Source: a virus
Virus record (IMG/VR): IMGVR_UViG_3300030118_000695
Coordinates: 1-30,337 of that record
Direction: 5' to 3' (one strand)
DNA: 30,337 nucleotides
The position numbers and the translations under genes were made by a program. A model generated the notes under the pieces. The model ran no database searches. It worked only from the letters and a program-made list of their open reading frames with translations, and was not told where the DNA came from. How positions within the stretch are numbered: the stretch's first letter is position 1; the number at the start of each line of letters is the position of its first letter. Below are positions 30,002 through 30,337 of the stretch, in pieces.

Positions 30002-30011
30002 TTATAAACCT

Positions 30012-30164
30012 TTACGATGTGGCATAATTATTAGCCTCTGTATATTTTTCTATAAACTCCCCAACCTCTGCTTTTTTTCTTAAATCCATGTGCTTACCAT
30101 AATAGTGCAAAAATATAAAAGTAATAATGATTCCTACTACTATACCTAATAAAAACTCTACCAT
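30012..30164 (-). CDS. Small membrane protein between terminase and portal
   Basis: A 50-aa protein with an N-terminal membrane helix (about residues 4-22: FLLGIVVGIIITFIFLHYY), then a charged, helical tail (GKHMDLRKKAEVGEFIEKY). The ATG overlaps the end of terL (GAATGGTAG). N-terminal anchor and short cytoplasmic tail. Function unknown. Membrane proteins in this position are unusual. Confidence 0.6.
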   Translation of the reverse strand: MVEFLLGIVVGIIITFIFLHYYGKHMDLRKKAEVGEFIEKYTEANNYATS

Positions 30165-30337
30165 TCTCTACTAACAACCTTCCTAGTGCGTAATGGATAG
30201 TAGTAATTACATAAATAACCTAAAGCATCACTAAGATGTGTTTGTTTAGGATCACGCTTATCTATATCTCCAAGCCTCCAAACATTCTGCTCTAAGTCCA
30301 TTACTAGATTTGGACATCCTTCTACACTAAAGTTACA
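30158..30337 (-). CDS. terL: Terminase large subunit, C-terminal piece (continues from position 1)
   Basis: The last 60 codons to the stop TAG (30158-30160). The part beyond the repeat encodes HLSDALGYLCNYYYPLR and RTRKVVSREW; the Asp in HLSDALGY is the third nuclease acidic residue. The segment 30239-30336 duplicates the start of the window, so this is the same gene as 1-1131 and not a second terminase. Confidence 0.93.
   Translation of the reverse strand, partial: CNFSVEGCPNLVMDLEQNVWRLGDIDKRDPKQTHLSDALGYLCNYYYPLRTRKVVSREW
30239..30336. repeat. Terminal direct repeat, right copy
   Basis: Identical to bases 1-98. The final base (30337) breaks the match, which may be an assembly end error or strain variation. 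Confidence 0.93.

Noticed and set aside
1-30337. CRISPR array, tRNA genes, integrase or diversity-generating retroelement
   Set aside because: No evenly spaced repeat/spacer array, no cloverleaf, no tyrosine or serine recombinase motif and no reverse transcriptase motif was seen on either strand.

Overview
The window is an AT-rich, tightly packed bacteriophage genome, essentially complete and circularly permuted. Bases 1-98 recur at 30239-30336. If the ends are closed there, the unique sequence is 30,238 bp, and the large terminase gene, cut by the window ends, becomes one open frame of 403 codons plus stop. Every gene I can support is on the minus strand. No integrase, CI-like repressor or tRNA was recognised, so a virulent lifestyle is likely. 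The tape measure, tail tube, frameshifting G/GT chaperone pair and tail-tip genes indicate a small siphovirus with a non-contractile tail. The AT-rich sequence, the LamG-rich fibres and the small basic proteins resemble uncultured marine phages, and the lipoprotein, M15 endolysin and pilin fit a Gram-negative host. Both statements are inference.

Transcription runs from high to low coordinates in two blocks. The early/replication block (about 7603 down to 1871) has small unknown genes, two HNH-type proteins, an SSB-like protein with an acidic tail, a NinG-like nuclease, a Mom-like adenine-modification protein, a replication initiator, small zinc and membrane proteins, and a helix-turn-helix protein at its end. 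An intergenic region (1615-1870) with hairpins and short repeats separates it from the late block.

The late block starts at 1614 and crosses the junction: small protein, TerS-like protein, TerL, 50-aa membrane protein, portal, MuF-like protein, gp10/gpG-like protein, scaffold, 81-aa protein, major capsid. Then come two giant LamG/carbohydrate-binding fibre proteins, an HeH/LEM-like protein, a type IV pilin-like protein, a lysis cluster of very small membrane proteins, three strongly basic small proteins, an M15 endolysin and a metallophosphoesterase. The connector, tail terminator, tail tube, chaperones, tape measure and tail-tip genes follow. A strong hairpin plus T-tract terminator at 7642-7697 ends the block. 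Fibre, pilin and lysis genes thus lie between the head and neck/tail modules, which is unusual.

The main points of interest are: (1) a phage-encoded class III prepilin with an EF-hand-like loop next to the fibres; (2) an H-type pseudoknot in the leader or 5' end of the first early gene; (3) three inserts in the early block, including the Mom-like gene, each flanked by direct repeats of gene-junction sequence; (4) two fibre genes that look like one modular protein split at a TAATG junction; (5) a cluster of tiny basic proteins inside the lysis region, one resembling a family I associate with giant viruses.
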